Assembly (NCBI RefSeq): GCF_001306175.1
Contig: NZ_LGKN01000003.1
Location: forward strand, 682,001-746,000
Source of the DNA: Ardenticatena maritima
Lineage (GTDB): Bacteria; Chloroflexota; Anaerolineae; Ardenticatenales; Ardenticatenaceae
Length of the DNA: 64,000 nt
Direction: 5' to 3'
Shown: positions 28,914 through 38,017 of the stretch, piece after piece
Numbering within the stretch: the stretch's first letter is position 1
Layout of the letters: every line of letters starts with the position of its first letter
The notes under the pieces: model-generated
The model's input: the letters and a program-made list of their open reading frames with translations, nothing else
Told to the model about the DNA's origin: nothing
Databases searched by the model: none
Made by a program: the position numbers and the translations under genes

Positions 28914-28941
28914 ATTATATCAGCAGCGAACGGCATATCAA
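28914..28941 (-). promoter_or_regulatory. Promoter of lipA-pdhA-pdhB-fdxA
   Basis: Minus-strand TTGATA (28941-28936), a 16-bp spacer and perfect TATAAT (28919-28914), about 60 bp before the lipA ATG. Confidence 0.7.
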
Positions 28942-29029
28942 ATTGGCGCGGTGCATTTCGGTTTTGACGACTTTTTTGCATACTAGACTAAGACGGTTTT
29001 GATGTGAACGAAAAGACAAGGAGGTCTCT

Positions 29030-30352
29030 ATGCGAGCGGTGGATATCATCGCCAAAAAACGTGATGGGCATGAATTGACGGACGCCGAAATTGAATGGTT
29101 CATCCAGCACTACACGGACGACACTATCCCCGACTATCAGGCTGCGGCATGGGCGATGGCGGTTTTCTTCCGTGGCATGACGCCGCGCGAAACAGCCACG
29201 CTGACGCGCGCCATGGCACACAGCGGGGCAGTGCTCGATTTGCACCATATCGCACCGCGCACGGTGGACAAGCATTCGTCTGGCGGGGTGGGCGATAAAA
29301 CCACGCTCGTGGTTGGGCCGCTGGTGGCGGCATCGGGGTTGCCGGTGGCCAAGATGAGCGGGCGCGGGTTGAGTTTCACAGGCGGCACGCTCGACAAGTT
29401 GGAAAGCATCCCCGGTTTCCGCGTGGGGTTGACACATGAGGAATTCATGCGCCAGGTGGCGGAGATTGGGCTGGTTGTTGCCGGGCAAACCGCCGACCTC
29501 GCTCCCGCCGACGGCAAACTCTACGCTCTGCGCGACGCAACCGCCACGGTGGACAGCATTCCTCTGATTGCCAGCAGTATCATGTCGAAAAAGTTGGCCG
29601 GCGGGGCGGACGCGATTGTGCTGGATGTGAAGGTCGGCAATGGGGCGTTCATGCAAACGCTGGAAGCCGCGCGCGAACTGGCAACGCTGATGGTGGAGAT
29701 TGGGGTACGCAATGGGCGCGATATGACCGCCCTCATCAGCGATATGAACCAGCCGCTGGGCGCAGCCGTCGGCAACGCGGTTGAAGTGCAGGAAGCCATC
29801 GAAACGCTGCAAGGCAACGGACCCCGCGATTTTACCGAACACTGTCTCACCGTTGCCGCTCACATGCTCCTGCTGGGCGAGAAAGCGGAGACGTTTGACG
29901 CCGCCTATGCGCTGGCGGAAGACTTTTTGCGCACAGGCAAAGCCCTGGAAAAGTTCAAGCAGATGGTTGCCGCGCAGGGCGGTGATGTGCGCGTTGTCGA
30001 AACGCCCGCGACCATTCTCCCACAAGCCCCCATCAAGGCGGTGGTGCAAGCGCCCCAAGCGGGCTATATCGCCGGCATCAAGGCGCGTGATGTTGGCATG
30101 GCGGTTGTGTTGCTGGGCGGGGGGCGCGAGAAGAAAGGCGACCCCATTGACCACGCCGTCGGCGTGTTGGTCCACCACAAAGTCGGCGATTTCGTTGAGC
30201 GTGGTGAGCCGCTCTTCACCATTCTGGCGCGTACAGAGGAGCAGATTGCTCCAACTCAAGAGCGCCTGCTGGCGACGCTCTCTTGGTCAGATACGCCGGT
30301 GGAACCATTGCCGCTTTTCTACGATACCATTCAAGCACGCGCATCTGCCTAG
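29030..30352 (+). CDS. deoA: Pyrimidine-nucleoside (thymidine) phosphorylase
   Basis: This 440-residue enzyme cleaves pyrimidine nucleosides with phosphate to base and pentose-1-phosphate. It has the phosphate and substrate motifs KHSSGGVGDKTTLVVGP, AKMSGRGLSFTGGTLDKLE and ASSIMSKKLAGGADAIVLD, in the normal order. The C-terminal alpha/beta domain carries a typical HHKVGDFVERGEPL. Whether it prefers thymidine or also uridine (Pdp type) cannot be told by eye. AAGGAGG precedes the ATG. Monocistronic, closed by a terminator. Confidence 0.94.
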   Translation: MRAVDIIAKKRDGHELTDAEIEWFIQHYTDDTIPDYQAAAWAMAVFFRGMTPRETATLTRAMAHSGAVLDLHHIAPRTVDKHSSGGVGDKTTLVVGPLVAASGLPVAKMSGRGLSFTGGTLDKLESIPGFRVGLTHEEFMRQVAEIGLVVAGQTADLAPADGKLYALRDATATVDSIPLIASSIMSKKLAGGADAIVLDVKVGNGAFMQTLEAARELATLMVEIGVRNGRDMTALISDMNQPLGAAVGNAVEVQEAIETLQGNGPRDFTEHCLTVAAHMLLLGEKAETFDAAYALAEDFLRTGKALEKFKQMVAAQGGDVRVVETPATILPQAPIKAVVQAPQAGYIAGIKARDVGMAVVLLGGGREKKGDPIDHAVGVLVHHKVGDFVERGEPLFTILARTEEQIAPTQERLLATLSWSDTPVEPLPLFYDTIQARASA

Positions 30353-30668
30353 AATCGGCGCCGTACTCTCAAAACCTGCCAGGAGCGACCTGGCAGGTTT
30401 TTTGTTTTCGCGGCGGGGTCTTGCACGAAACCCACACCGCCTGATTTGCCATAGCACTTTCCGCCTATTTTGCTCTCCTTGTTCGATAGTGTTTTGTTGG
30501 ATGTCATTGAAACAACTCCCTGCAAAATAAGCCCACTTTTTCGCCCAAAATGTCTGGCGTTTTTTCTATGACACTTTGTCGGCTTAGCCGATGAAAAAAG
30601 CGGCTCAGTCTGATAGGCTAAGGGCATCCTTCATTTTGGAAATCATACTCTGACAAGGAGCCTGACTC
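30353..30668. other. Gene-free gap between deoA and the secreted protein
   Basis: About 315 bp. It contains the deoA terminator, then roughly 260 bp without an open reading frame I believe in. One perfect hairpin, TCGGCT-T-AGCCGA (30579-30591), sits about 78 bp before the next ATG, and a downstream CGGCTCAG...TAGGCTAAGG stretch could pair weakly. I do not recognise a riboswitch here. Confidence 0.5.
30371..30408 (+). terminator. Terminator of deoA
   Basis: AACCTGCCAGG and CCTGGCAGGTT (11 bp, 5-base loop) followed by a T-rich run. Confidence 0.9.
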
Positions 30669-31400
30669 ATGAAACGCATTCCGTTTATCAGCCTGTTCTT
30701 GATCACCATTCTTTTCTTCATCGGCGCGACGGCCTACGCCACCCCCATCACGCTGAAAGAGTACGAAGTGCAACTCGTTGAATTTATCCCCAACGGCTCA
30801 CAAGGGACATGGGTCTATGCCATTACCCGTCCATCCGCCCCCACCGACAGCATCGAAGCCGTGGAAAAGAACGAAATCAGCCATTGGGTGCTGGAATATT
30901 GTGCAGCGGCTTACAAACTTGTTTCCCCTACCGATGGTGCCACCATCACGACGCCCACAACCTACATGATCGGGACAGATGACCAATGCGATGGGTCGCC
31001 CTTTGTTTGCCGTGCACGCGACTACGAAGTCAGCGAAGGCTATGACGGCTCCACCGGGGCGATTGGCATCAAGTGGGATGTGTTGCAACGTGGACCCAGC
31101 ACAGGGCAAACGCACCTGTTCATCTTCACACTGGAACGCACAGATGGCGGTATAGTGCAAAACGGCACAGCCTCGGCGCTGGTGAAAGCCGGACGCACGT
31201 TTGAACGTGGTCCTATTGATGGTCCTGTCGCGCCGGATAACGCCTCGTGCAACCCAACCGCTGTGCAACTGGATTCGTTCGAGAGCACAAGCGTAGAAGC
31301 GACAACCACCGCGCCCCCCAGCCGCTCAACAGCCATCGCGCTGGTTCTGCTTCTGGCAAGCGGCACGCTTCTGGCCTATCGTCGCCGCCTCACATCGTAA
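30669..31400 (+). CDS. Secreted, C-terminally membrane-anchored protein of unknown function
   Basis: A 243-residue protein with a Sec signal peptide (residues 1-24, cleavage after AYA) and a C-terminal hydrophobic helix followed by YRRRLTS, separated by a Ser/Thr/Pro-rich stretch. This is the layout of a surface protein held by a C-terminal anchor; no LPXTG or PEP motif is visible. The middle part holds four Cys, two close together around DQCDGSPFVCRARDY, and looks like a beta-sandwich. I do not recognise the family. AAGGAG precedes the ATG. Single-gene unit with a shared terminator downstream. Confidence 0.75.
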   Translation: MKRIPFISLFLITILFFIGATAYATPITLKEYEVQLVEFIPNGSQGTWVYAITRPSAPTDSIEAVEKNEISHWVLEYCAAAYKLVSPTDGATITTPTTYMIGTDDQCDGSPFVCRARDYEVSEGYDGSTGAIGIKWDVLQRGPSTGQTHLFIFTLERTDGGIVQNGTASALVKAGRTFERGPIDGPVAPDNASCNPTAVQLDSFESTSVEATTTAPPSRSTAIALVLLLASGTLLAYRRRLTS

Positions 31401-31415
31401 GCCATTCTCCCCCTC

Positions 31416-31449
31416 AAAAGCCCCGCTCTTGAACAGAGCGGGGCTTTTT
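31416..31449. terminator. Bidirectional terminator
   Basis: AAAAGCCCCGCTCT pairs with AGAGCGGGGCTTTT with a 5-base loop. It serves the secreted protein on the plus strand and the propeller-glycosidase gene on the minus strand. Confidence 0.9.
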
Positions 31450-31468
31450 GGCGTGTGCAACCCGGGCG

Positions 31469-33430
31469 TCATTCTCGCATGCAGCGCCGAATGGCGCTAT
31501 ACGCCGGGCGCGGCGAACGGTCGGGGTTGAGCAAGGCGTACCAACGCATCTGTTCCCCCGCGGGATACCAGGGAACAACGCTAAAATCCAGGTTGAAGAG
31601 GAAAGCCGCCTCAGCCCAAGGCCATGCGCGGTCAATGAAAGCAATCGCATCGCACCAGTAGCGCGCTTGCACATCACGCGGCACAACCCCATGCTCATGT
31701 TCGCCCAAATCCCAGGCGGGCGCATCCAGCACCCACCCCATCTCGGTCAGCCACATGGGGGTTTCCGCATCTCCCATGGCTTCCATCAAGGCGCGCGCCT
31801 CTTCCGCCCGCCGAAGCCCCAACCCCATCTCAGGCGGCAACTGTGGCGGCTGCCCAAAGCCGTAGGGGTGCGTGCTCAGCCGGTCGAATGTGCCACGCGC
31901 CCCAGCCGCGTAAAACGCCCGCAGAAAGTCCAAATCGCCCACCGCAAGGTCGCTTCCATCGCCGCTCACCGCAACCGCCCCCGCGACCAGCAGCGCATCG
32001 CTTTGCGCCCGCTGCAAGCCTTGTTGCGCCTGCCGCACCATGTCGGCGTAGCGTGCCGGTTCAGGCCATTGATTGCCCCACTCAAACGCCAAATTGGGCT
32101 CATTCCAGATTTCGTATGCCGCCACCCGCACCCCATAGCGCGTTGCCAGCGTCGTCATGAAGTCGGCGACGTGCGCCATGTCAGTCGGGGGCGTATTGGG
32201 CGGCGTTTCCGCCGGGCGCGCCCACTCTGGCGTATTGTGCACACGCAATAACAACCGCAAGCCCGCCCGTTCAGCCGCCTGCACCGTGTTTTCGATATCC
32301 CGCCAGACAAACACGCCCTGCTCCGGCTCGGCGCGGTTCCAGTCGGCAAACCCTTTGACCCACGTAAAGCCCAAATCGTGCAGGAGATAGGCGTTGCTCA
32401 GGTCGGCAACGTTTGCCCCCCACATCACGCGGCGCGTGGGCGGCGGCAACGGTTCCGCAGAGCGTTCAACGGGGATGGCGATTCCCCCCGAAACCGCCAC
32501 GGGCGTATCATCCCACGCCCAGGCGGTTGTCAACTGTTGGGGAACGCCCCCCTCGCGCGGCAGCAGGTAAATGTCATGGCTCGCACCGTTCCACATGGTG
32601 AAGAGCACCGCCCGACCGTCCGGCGTCCAGGCGGGAGCGCCCAACCACGCCGCCGACGTGAAGAGCAGGCGCGGCGTCCCCCCCTCAGGTGGGATGAGCG
32701 CCAACGAGTAGGTGGGCGCTTCTTGCCAGACAATTGCGGCGATGGTGCCATCGGACGCCACCGCCGGTTGCGAGGCTTTGAACGGCCATGCGGTCAACGG
32801 CGTCATCGCTCCTGTGGCGACATCCAGGCGATAGAGTTCTTCCAGTCCGTCGTGCCCCAAGCCGGCAAAAACGAGCGTTCCATCGGGCGACCACGCGGGA
32901 TAGCGGTGCCGCCACAACGGGCTGTCGGCGGTCAACCGTTGCGGGCGGCACGCCCCGCCCAGGCAAGCCGGCACATCAAGCAGGTAGAGGTCTTGCCCAT
33001 CGTCACGCTCGGAAACAAACGCCACCCATCGCCCATCAGGCGACCACGCCGGCCAATACTCATCAGCGGGGTGCGTCGTCAAGCGGCTTATCAAAAGCCC
33101 CTCGCGCGTCATGAGCACCAAATCGCCGTTCTCACGGCTGTAATCGGTGAGAATGAGACGGCGACCATCAGGCGACGGCGTGGGATCCCATACCCCCGCC
33201 GCATCCGTAAAAATGAGGCGCGGTTCTCCATTGGCGGCATCAAGTGCATAAACACCACCAGCGCCATCGCGGTCGGACGAAAAAAGTAGCGTAAACGGTG
33301 CAGGCGGGGATGGCGTAGGGGATGGGCTCGCCGTCGGTGGGAGCACGGTGGGCGGGGATGACGCCACTTCGCTACGGCATGCGCTCATCAGCAGCGCCAG
33401 AAGAACAACCAAAAATCGAATTCGAGCCAT
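31469..33430 (-). CDS. Lipoprotein with TolB-like beta-propeller and glycoside hydrolase-like domain
   Basis: A 653-residue lipoprotein: the signal peptide ends LLMSAC (Cys at about 18), followed by a Pro/Ser/Thr linker. Residues about 45-300 carry repeated PD40/TolB-type propeller blades (WDPTPSPDGRRLILT, YWPAWSPDGRWVAFVSERDD, YPAWSPDGTLVFAG, GAPAWTPDGRAVLFT). Residues about 330-650 resemble a clan GH-A (GH39/GH5-like) TIM barrel. YEIWNEPNLAF has the acid/base Glu after Asn, and WLTEMGW a plausible nucleophile Glu. It could be a surface glycosidase with a binding propeller. The substrate is unknown. The start at 33430 is supported by AGAAAGAG upstream. Confidence 0.8.
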   Translation of the reverse strand: MARIRFLVVLLALLMSACRSEVASSPPTVLPPTASPSPTPSPPAPFTLLFSSDRDGAGGVYALDAANGEPRLIFTDAAGVWDPTPSPDGRRLILTDYSRENGDLVLMTREGLLISRLTTHPADEYWPAWSPDGRWVAFVSERDDGQDLYLLDVPACLGGACRPQRLTADSPLWRHRYPAWSPDGTLVFAGLGHDGLEELYRLDVATGAMTPLTAWPFKASQPAVASDGTIAAIVWQEAPTYSLALIPPEGGTPRLLFTSAAWLGAPAWTPDGRAVLFTMWNGASHDIYLLPREGGVPQQLTTAWAWDDTPVAVSGGIAIPVERSAEPLPPPTRRVMWGANVADLSNAYLLHDLGFTWVKGFADWNRAEPEQGVFVWRDIENTVQAAERAGLRLLLRVHNTPEWARPAETPPNTPPTDMAHVADFMTTLATRYGVRVAAYEIWNEPNLAFEWGNQWPEPARYADMVRQAQQGLQRAQSDALLVAGAVAVSGDGSDLAVGDLDFLRAFYAAGARGTFDRLSTHPYGFGQPPQLPPEMGLGLRRAEEARALMEAMGDAETPMWLTEMGWVLDAPAWDLGEHEHGVVPRDVQARYWCDAIAFIDRAWPWAEAAFLFNLDFSVVPWYPAGEQMRWYALLNPDRSPRPAYSAIRRCMRE

Positions 33431-33546
33431 ACTTCTCTTTCTGTGATTATTTTGATATGACAGAAATCATACTGTATCGATGACACTCCCTCTTGCCAAA
33501 CACGTGGTTCACTTTTACACTGTTTTCTTGTGCCAATTCTCACAAT

Positions 33547-33564
33547 CTTTGCGCCAGCGCAAAG
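33547..33564. promoter_or_regulatory. Palindrome upstream of the cytochrome c gene
   Basis: CTTTGCGC-CA-GCGCAAAG, a perfect 8-bp inverted repeat 65 bp before the ATG at 33629. It is too tight for a good hairpin loop, so an operator is more likely than a terminator. No T run follows. Confidence 0.4.
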
Positions 33565-33628
33565 AACCACGAGGCCCGTGCGCGTACACTGACAACGCAA
33601 CACAAACTCGATTCAGGAGGAGAATCTC

Positions 33629-34096
33629 ATGCGTATTCGACAGACTCTTTTGTTCACCATGCTGCTTCTGTTGATGCTCGCTCTGGCCGCTTGCGGCGGT
33701 GGCAGTAGTACATCTTCAACAAGTGAAAGCCAATCCACGACGGAAGAAACAACCTCCCAAGAAGCGACATCCGAAGAAAGCACAACGCAAAACGAAAGCG
33801 CCGGCGCCATGCAAGGCGACCCCAAGAAGGGTGAAGAATTGTTTGCGCAATCGTGCGCGGCATGCCACGGCCCTGATGCGCGCGGGATTCAAGGATTGGG
33901 TAAGAACCTGCGCTCCAGCGAATTCGTGAAAGGGCTGAGCGATGACGAACTGGTCGAATTCATCAAGAAAGGGCGTGACACGAGCGACCCCGCCAACACG
34001 ACCGGTGTCGCCATGCCGCCCAAAGGCGGCAACCCGTCGCTCACCGACCAGGATTTGTACGATATCGTCGCCTACATTCGCTCCATCGAAGAATAA
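33629..34096 (+). CDS. Lipid-anchored class I cytochrome c
   Basis: A 155-residue lipoprotein (signal peptide ending LALAAC, Cys near 22) with a Ser/Thr/Glu-rich tether of about 40 residues and a C-terminal mono-haem domain. CAACH binds the haem (near residue 76), and VAMPPKGG supplies the distal Met. It would be a small electron carrier on the outer face of the membrane. GGAGGAG precedes the ATG. The partner oxidase or reductase is not in the window. Single-gene unit with its own terminator. Confidence 0.92.
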   Translation: MRIRQTLLFTMLLLLMLALAACGGGSSTSSTSESQSTTEETTSQEATSEESTTQNESAGAMQGDPKKGEELFAQSCAACHGPDARGIQGLGKNLRSSEFVKGLSDDELVEFIKKGRDTSDPANTTGVAMPPKGGNPSLTDQDLYDIVAYIRSIEE

Positions 34097-34120
34097 TCAC
34101 TTCTTCTTTTGTCTCTTCAC

Positions 34121-34151
34121 ATGGCAGGCTTTGAAAGCCTGCCATTTTTTT
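34121..34151 (+). terminator. Terminator of the cytochrome c gene
   Basis: ATGGCAGGCTT and AAGCCTGCCAT form an 11-bp stem with a 3-base loop; T7 follows. Confidence 0.9.
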
Positions 34152-34249
34152 GTCTTGCTTTTCGGCGCACGCCCCCCATAATTGAAAACAAGGCGAGAGA
34201 GTTTTTCGCCGTTTGTTTCTGAAATTAGCCAACGAAAGGAGTACCATCC

Positions 34250-35170
34250 ATGCGTATCCTGATTACGGGTGGCACAGGTTTGATTGGTCGCGCACTCGCC
34301 GCCGACCTGGCGCGCGATGGGCACGACGTCATCATCCTCTCACGCACGCCGGAACGCTACACCGGACGCCTGCCCCAGGGGGTGCGAGCCGAGCGGTGGG
34401 ATGGACGCACCGCCGAAGGATGGGGGGCGCTCGCCGACGGTGCAGACGCCATTGTCAACCTGGCGGGTGAAAACATCGCCGGCGGACGCTGGACGGCGGA
34501 ACGCAAGCGGCGCATTCGCCAAAGCCGTCTCGATGCGGGGCACGCTGTGGTGCAAGCGGTGGAAGCCGCCGCACGCAAACCACGCGTGGTGGTACAGGCG
34601 TCTGCTGTGGGCTACTACGGTCCCTGCGGCGATGACATCATCACCGAAGACCACCCGCCCGGCAATGACTTTCTTGCCGACGTCTGCGTCGCATGGGAGC
34701 AATCAACCGCTGCGGTAGAAGCGCACGGCGTGCGTCGCCCCATTCTGCGCACAGGGGTTGTGCTGAGCACCGAAGGCGGGGCACTGCCGCGCATGTTGCC
34801 GCCTTTCAAATTCGGGTTGGGTGGACCGCTTGGGAGTGGGCGTCAGTGGTTCCCGTGGATTCACATCCGCGATGAAGTGCGCGCCATCCGCTTCCTCATC
34901 GAGCACGAGGATGCCCACGGTCCCTATAACCTGACAGCCCCCAACCCCGTGACCAACGCCGAATTTACCAAAGCCTTAGGGCGCGTCCTGCGCCGTCCTG
35001 CATTTATGCCTGTTCCCACTTTGGCGCTGAAACTGCTCTTTGGCGAAATGGCGACGGTTTTGCTGGATGGGCAACGCGCTGTGCCGCAACGCCTGCTCGA
35101 CGCCGGCTTTTCGTTCACATTTGAAGAGGTGGAACAGGCTTTGCGCGATTTGCTCTCCAAGCAGGCGTGA
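34250..35170 (+). CDS. TIGR01777-type SDR epimerase-like protein
   Basis: This 306-residue extended SDR protein starts with the NAD(P) motif [18 protein letters not shown] and has [14 protein letters not shown] and RKRRIRQSR, typical of the TIGR01777/YfcH family. QASAVGYYG holds the catalytic Tyr region, and [14 protein letters not shown] follows. Family members are NAD(P)-dependent epimerases or reductases of unproven substrate. It is the first gene of a tight five-gene run (34250-39051); the next reading frame begins at its stop. AAAGGAG precedes the ATG. Confidence 0.88.
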   Translation: MRILITGGTGLIGRALAADLARDGHDVIILSRTPERYTGRLPQGVRAERWDGRTAEGWGALADGADAIVNLAGENIAGGRWTAERKRRIRQSRLDAGHAVVQAVEAAARKPRVVVQASAVGYYGPCGDDIITEDHPPGNDFLADVCVAWEQSTAAVEAHGVRRPILRTGVVLSTEGGALPRMLPPFKFGLGGPLGSGRQWFPWIHIRDEVRAIRFLIEHEDAHGPYNLTAPNPVTNAEFTKALGRVLRRPAFMPVPTLALKLLFGEMATVLLDGQRAVPQRLLDAGFSFTFEEVEQALRDLLSKQA

Positions 35171-35178
35171 GGGGCTGC

Positions 35179-35718
35179 ATGACACACCGTTTTGAACACA
35201 CATTCATCGTTCATGCGCCACTCGAACAGGTGGCGGCGTTCCACTACGCCCCCGACGCCTTCCGCCGCCTGACGCCGCCGCTGTTGCCTGTGCAAGTTCA
35301 CCACGCCGAACCGCTTGCCGACGGCTCCACCACGGAATTTACGCTCTGGCTAGGTCCCTTGCCAGTGCGCTGGGTCGCGCGCCACCGCCATGTTGGGCCG
35401 CGGGGATTCACCGACGAACAAGTGCGTGGACCTTTTCGGCAATGGATACACCGCCACACCTTCGAGCCGATTGACGCCCACACCACGCGCGTCCGCGACA
35501 CCATCGAGGCGGCGTTCCACAGCCATCCTTTTTGGGCGCTTGTGGGGCGGCTCATCTGGTGGGGGCAACCGCTGCTCTTCCAGTATCGCGCCTGGGCGAC
35601 GCAACAGGCGCTCGCAGCGAACCCCTTGCCCGCACGCACCATCTTCGCCACGCTCTTTGGGGTGAGCCTGCTCAGCGCCGCCATACTGAGCATACTCCTG
35701 AGGAAGGTGCGCTCATGA
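35179..35718 (+). CDS. SRPBCC-fold ligand-binding protein
   Basis: A 179-residue START/SRPBCC protein: FEHTFIVHAPLEQVAAFHY at the start and RDTIEAAFHSHPFW near residue 115 are typical of this lipid- or polyketide-binding fold. A C-terminal hydrophobic helix (about 150-172) may anchor it to the membrane. In many genomes such proteins follow a TIGR01777 SDR, sometimes as one polypeptide. I chose the ATG at 35179 because AGGGG lies just upstream; a GTG at 35167 overlaps the previous stop. Its stop overlaps the next start (ATGA). Confidence 0.8.
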   Translation: MTHRFEHTFIVHAPLEQVAAFHYAPDAFRRLTPPLLPVQVHHAEPLADGSTTEFTLWLGPLPVRWVARHRHVGPRGFTDEQVRGPFRQWIHRHTFEPIDAHTTRVRDTIEAAFHSHPFWALVGRLIWWGQPLLFQYRAWATQQALAANPLPARTIFATLFGVSLLSAAILSILLRKVRS

Positions 35719-37247
35719 ATGACACGTACGACGTGGTGGTGGTAGGCGGCGGCGTTGGCGGCTTGACGACCGCCGCACTGCTGGCGCAAGCCGGGCTGCG
35801 TGTGGCGCTGCTGGAAGCGCATGTGTACGTCGGTGGGTGTGCGGGCACGTTCTACCATCGCGGCTACCGCTTCGACGCGGGCGCAACGCTCGTGGGCGGG
35901 TTTGCGCCGGGCGCTCCGCTCGATATGCTGGGCAAACGCCTGGGTATCACGTGGCCTGTGCATCTGGATACCGCCGCCATGGCGGTTCATCTGCCACAGC
36001 GCCCCCCGCTCCTACGCTGGAACGCCCCCGACGCCTGGCTGGATGAACTCACGCACCACTTCGGCGATGCGGTACGCCCGTTTTGGGAATGGCAAACCGC
36101 CACCGCCGATACCGTCTGGGCGCTGGCGCAGTATCATCCACCATGGCCGCCCGCAACACCGCACGAATGGGCGCGTTTGGCGCAGATAGCGCCCAAGTGG
36201 GTGCAGACAATACCGCCTGCACGATGGCGCACACTGCTTCAAGATGCGTTCGGCACGGTCGCCGCACGTCTGCATGGTTCGCCCGCTTTGCACCGCTTGC
36301 TGGTGGATGCGCAACTCCTGATTAGCGCACAAACCACATCAAGGCACGCCAACGCGCTCTTTGGCGCCGCCGCCCTCGACCTGGCGCGAATTGGAACCGG
36401 GCACCTGCCACGCGGCGTAGGCACGGTCGCCGAAACATTGGCGAACGCCTTGCGCCAATTCGGCGGCGAACTCTCCACGCGCCACACGGTGGAACACGTC
36501 CACAGAACGCCACGCGGCTGGCATGTTCGCACACATCGGGGTATGGTAGTGCGCGCCAGGCATGTTGTGTTCAACGTGCCACCGTGGAACGTGCGGCGCA
36601 TGCTTGCAGAGGAAGAAATGCCGCACCGGTTGCGCCGCTTGCCGCCACAACCGCGCGACGGCTGGGGGGCGTTCATGCTCTACGTAGGGGTGGACGAAGC
36701 GGTCATCCCCCCACTGGAAACCCTGCACCATCAAATAGTGAGTGGCGAACCGTTGGGCGAAGGGCGCTCGATGTTTCTTTCCATCAGCCCCGCGTGGGAC
36801 ACGACACGCGCCCCCGCAGGCAAACGGGCGATCACCATCAGCACCCACACGGCGCTTGAACCCTGGTGGCAACTCGCCCAACGTGACGAAACCGCGTATG
36901 AGGCGCGCAAAGCCGCGTACACCGAACGCTTGCTCAACACCGCCAATCGGCTCATCCCGGGTCTACGCGACGCCATCGAGATTCTGTTGCCCGGCACGCC
37001 CATCACGTTCCAGCGCTTCACGCGGCGCTTTCACGGGTGGGTTGGCGGGTGGCCGCAAACGAATCTGTGGCGCGGCTGGCGTCCCAAACTGGCGGCGGGG
37101 CTTTGGCTGGTGGGCGACAGCATCTTTCCGGGGCAATCCGTTCCGGCTGTGGCGCTTGGTGGGTGGCGCGTCGCCGAAACCATTCTGGCGGAATGCGGTA
37201 TCACAGTGCACACACACATGCTGCTCTCATCACAACCAACGAGGTGA
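35715..37247 (+). CDS. FAD-dependent carotenoid desaturase-like protein (CrtI/CrtD family)
   Basis: A 510-residue amine-oxidase-fold flavoprotein. The FAD motif is VVVVGGGVGGLTTAALLAQAG, followed by YVGGCAGTFYHRGYRFDAGA, which resembles the cyanobacterial C-3',4'-desaturase CrtD. The C-terminal FAD motif GLWLVGDSIFPGQSVPAVAL is also of that type. Family members desaturate or isomerise carotenoid chains. No phytoene synthase or other crt gene is in the window, so another isoprenoid or lipid substrate is possible. ATGA overlap with the SRPBCC gene means coupled translation. Confidence 0.82.
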   Translation: MNDTYDVVVVGGGVGGLTTAALLAQAGLRVALLEAHVYVGGCAGTFYHRGYRFDAGATLVGGFAPGAPLDMLGKRLGITWPVHLDTAAMAVHLPQRPPLLRWNAPDAWLDELTHHFGDAVRPFWEWQTATADTVWALAQYHPPWPPATPHEWARLAQIAPKWVQTIPPARWRTLLQDAFGTVAARLHGSPALHRLLVDAQLLISAQTTSRHANALFGAAALDLARIGTGHLPRGVGTVAETLANALRQFGGELSTRHTVEHVHRTPRGWHVRTHRGMVVRARHVVFNVPPWNVRRMLAEEEMPHRLRRLPPQPRDGWGAFMLYVGVDEAVIPPLETLHHQIVSGEPLGEGRSMFLSISPAWDTTRAPAGKRAITISTHTALEPWWQLAQRDETAYEARKAAYTERLLNTANRLIPGLRDAIEILLPGTPITFQRFTRRFHGWVGGWPQTNLWRGWRPKLAAGLWLVGDSIFPGQSVPAVALGGWRVAETILAECGITVHTHMLLSSQPTR

Positions 37248-37252
37248 ATCAT

Positions 37253-38017
37253 ATGCGAACATGGGGAAAACGGCTTTTGTTGCTGCTTATCGCTGGGCTT
37301 CTCATTGCCGTTGCCGGCTTCTTCTACTGGGCGCTCAATCCCCTGCCCGCTATGCCGGAAGCCGAAGCCGCTTTGCAAAGCGATACGAACGTGCACGTGG
37401 AAACCACGCCATGGTTCACGTTCATTCCTCAAACGTCGCAACCCCGCCTGGGCTTCATTCTCTACCCCGGCGGGCACGTTGACCCGCGCGCCTATGCACC
37501 GCCGGCGCGGCGACTTGCCGAAGAAGGCTGGCTGGTGGTCATTCCGCCAATGCCGCTCAATCTGGCGTTCTTCGCCCCCAACAAAGCCGAGGAAATCATC
37601 GCCGCCCATCCCGAAATTGAAGTGTGGGTGATTGGCGGGCATTCGCTGGGGGGCGCCATGGCGGTGCGGTTCGCGCGCACCCACCCACAGCAAGTGGCCG
37701 GCCTGGTTTTGTGGGCATCGTACCCCGCTGAAAGCGACGCCATCGCCGACTGGACGGACTTCCCGGTGCTTTCGATTTACGGCACCGAAGACGGGGGGCG
37801 TGAAGGCATCGAAGCCTCTGCCCAACTGCTTCCGCCGGAGACCGAGTGGGTGGTCATTGAGGGGGGCAATCACGCTCAATTTGGCTGGTATGGACCGCAA
37901 CCGGGCGACGGCGTCGCGCGCATTTCGCGGGAAGAACAGCAAGCCATCATCCTCGAAGCGACGGCACGCTTTCTGCACGCTGTTGCCGCACAACATGGGG
38001 TAGAAACCGCACCATGA
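37253..38017 (+). CDS. Membrane-anchored alpha/beta hydrolase
   Basis: A 254-residue protein with an N-terminal membrane helix (about residues 6-28) and an alpha/beta hydrolase fold outside. GHSLGGAMAV is the nucleophile elbow (Ser near residue 128). FPVLSIYGTEDG supplies the Asp, and EGGNHAQFGWYG the His. It belongs to the carboxylesterase-like group with GFILYPGGHVDPRAYAP as the oxyanion region. The natural substrate is unknown. It follows the desaturase by 5 bp and overlaps the next gene by 4 bp. Confidence 0.85.
   Translation: MRTWGKRLLLLLIAGLLIAVAGFFYWALNPLPAMPEAEAALQSDTNVHVETTPWFTFIPQTSQPRLGFILYPGGHVDPRAYAPPARRLAEEGWLVVIPPMPLNLAFFAPNKAEEIIAAHPEIEVWVIGGHSLGGAMAVRFARTHPQQVAGLVLWASYPAESDAIADWTDFPVLSIYGTEDGGREGIEASAQLLPPETEWVVIEGGNHAQFGWYGPQPGDGVARISREEQQAIILEATARFLHAVAAQHGVETAP

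Noticed and set aside
30409-30668. A riboswitch before the secreted protein at 30669
   Set aside because: One small hairpin only; none of the conserved cores of common riboswitches could be found.
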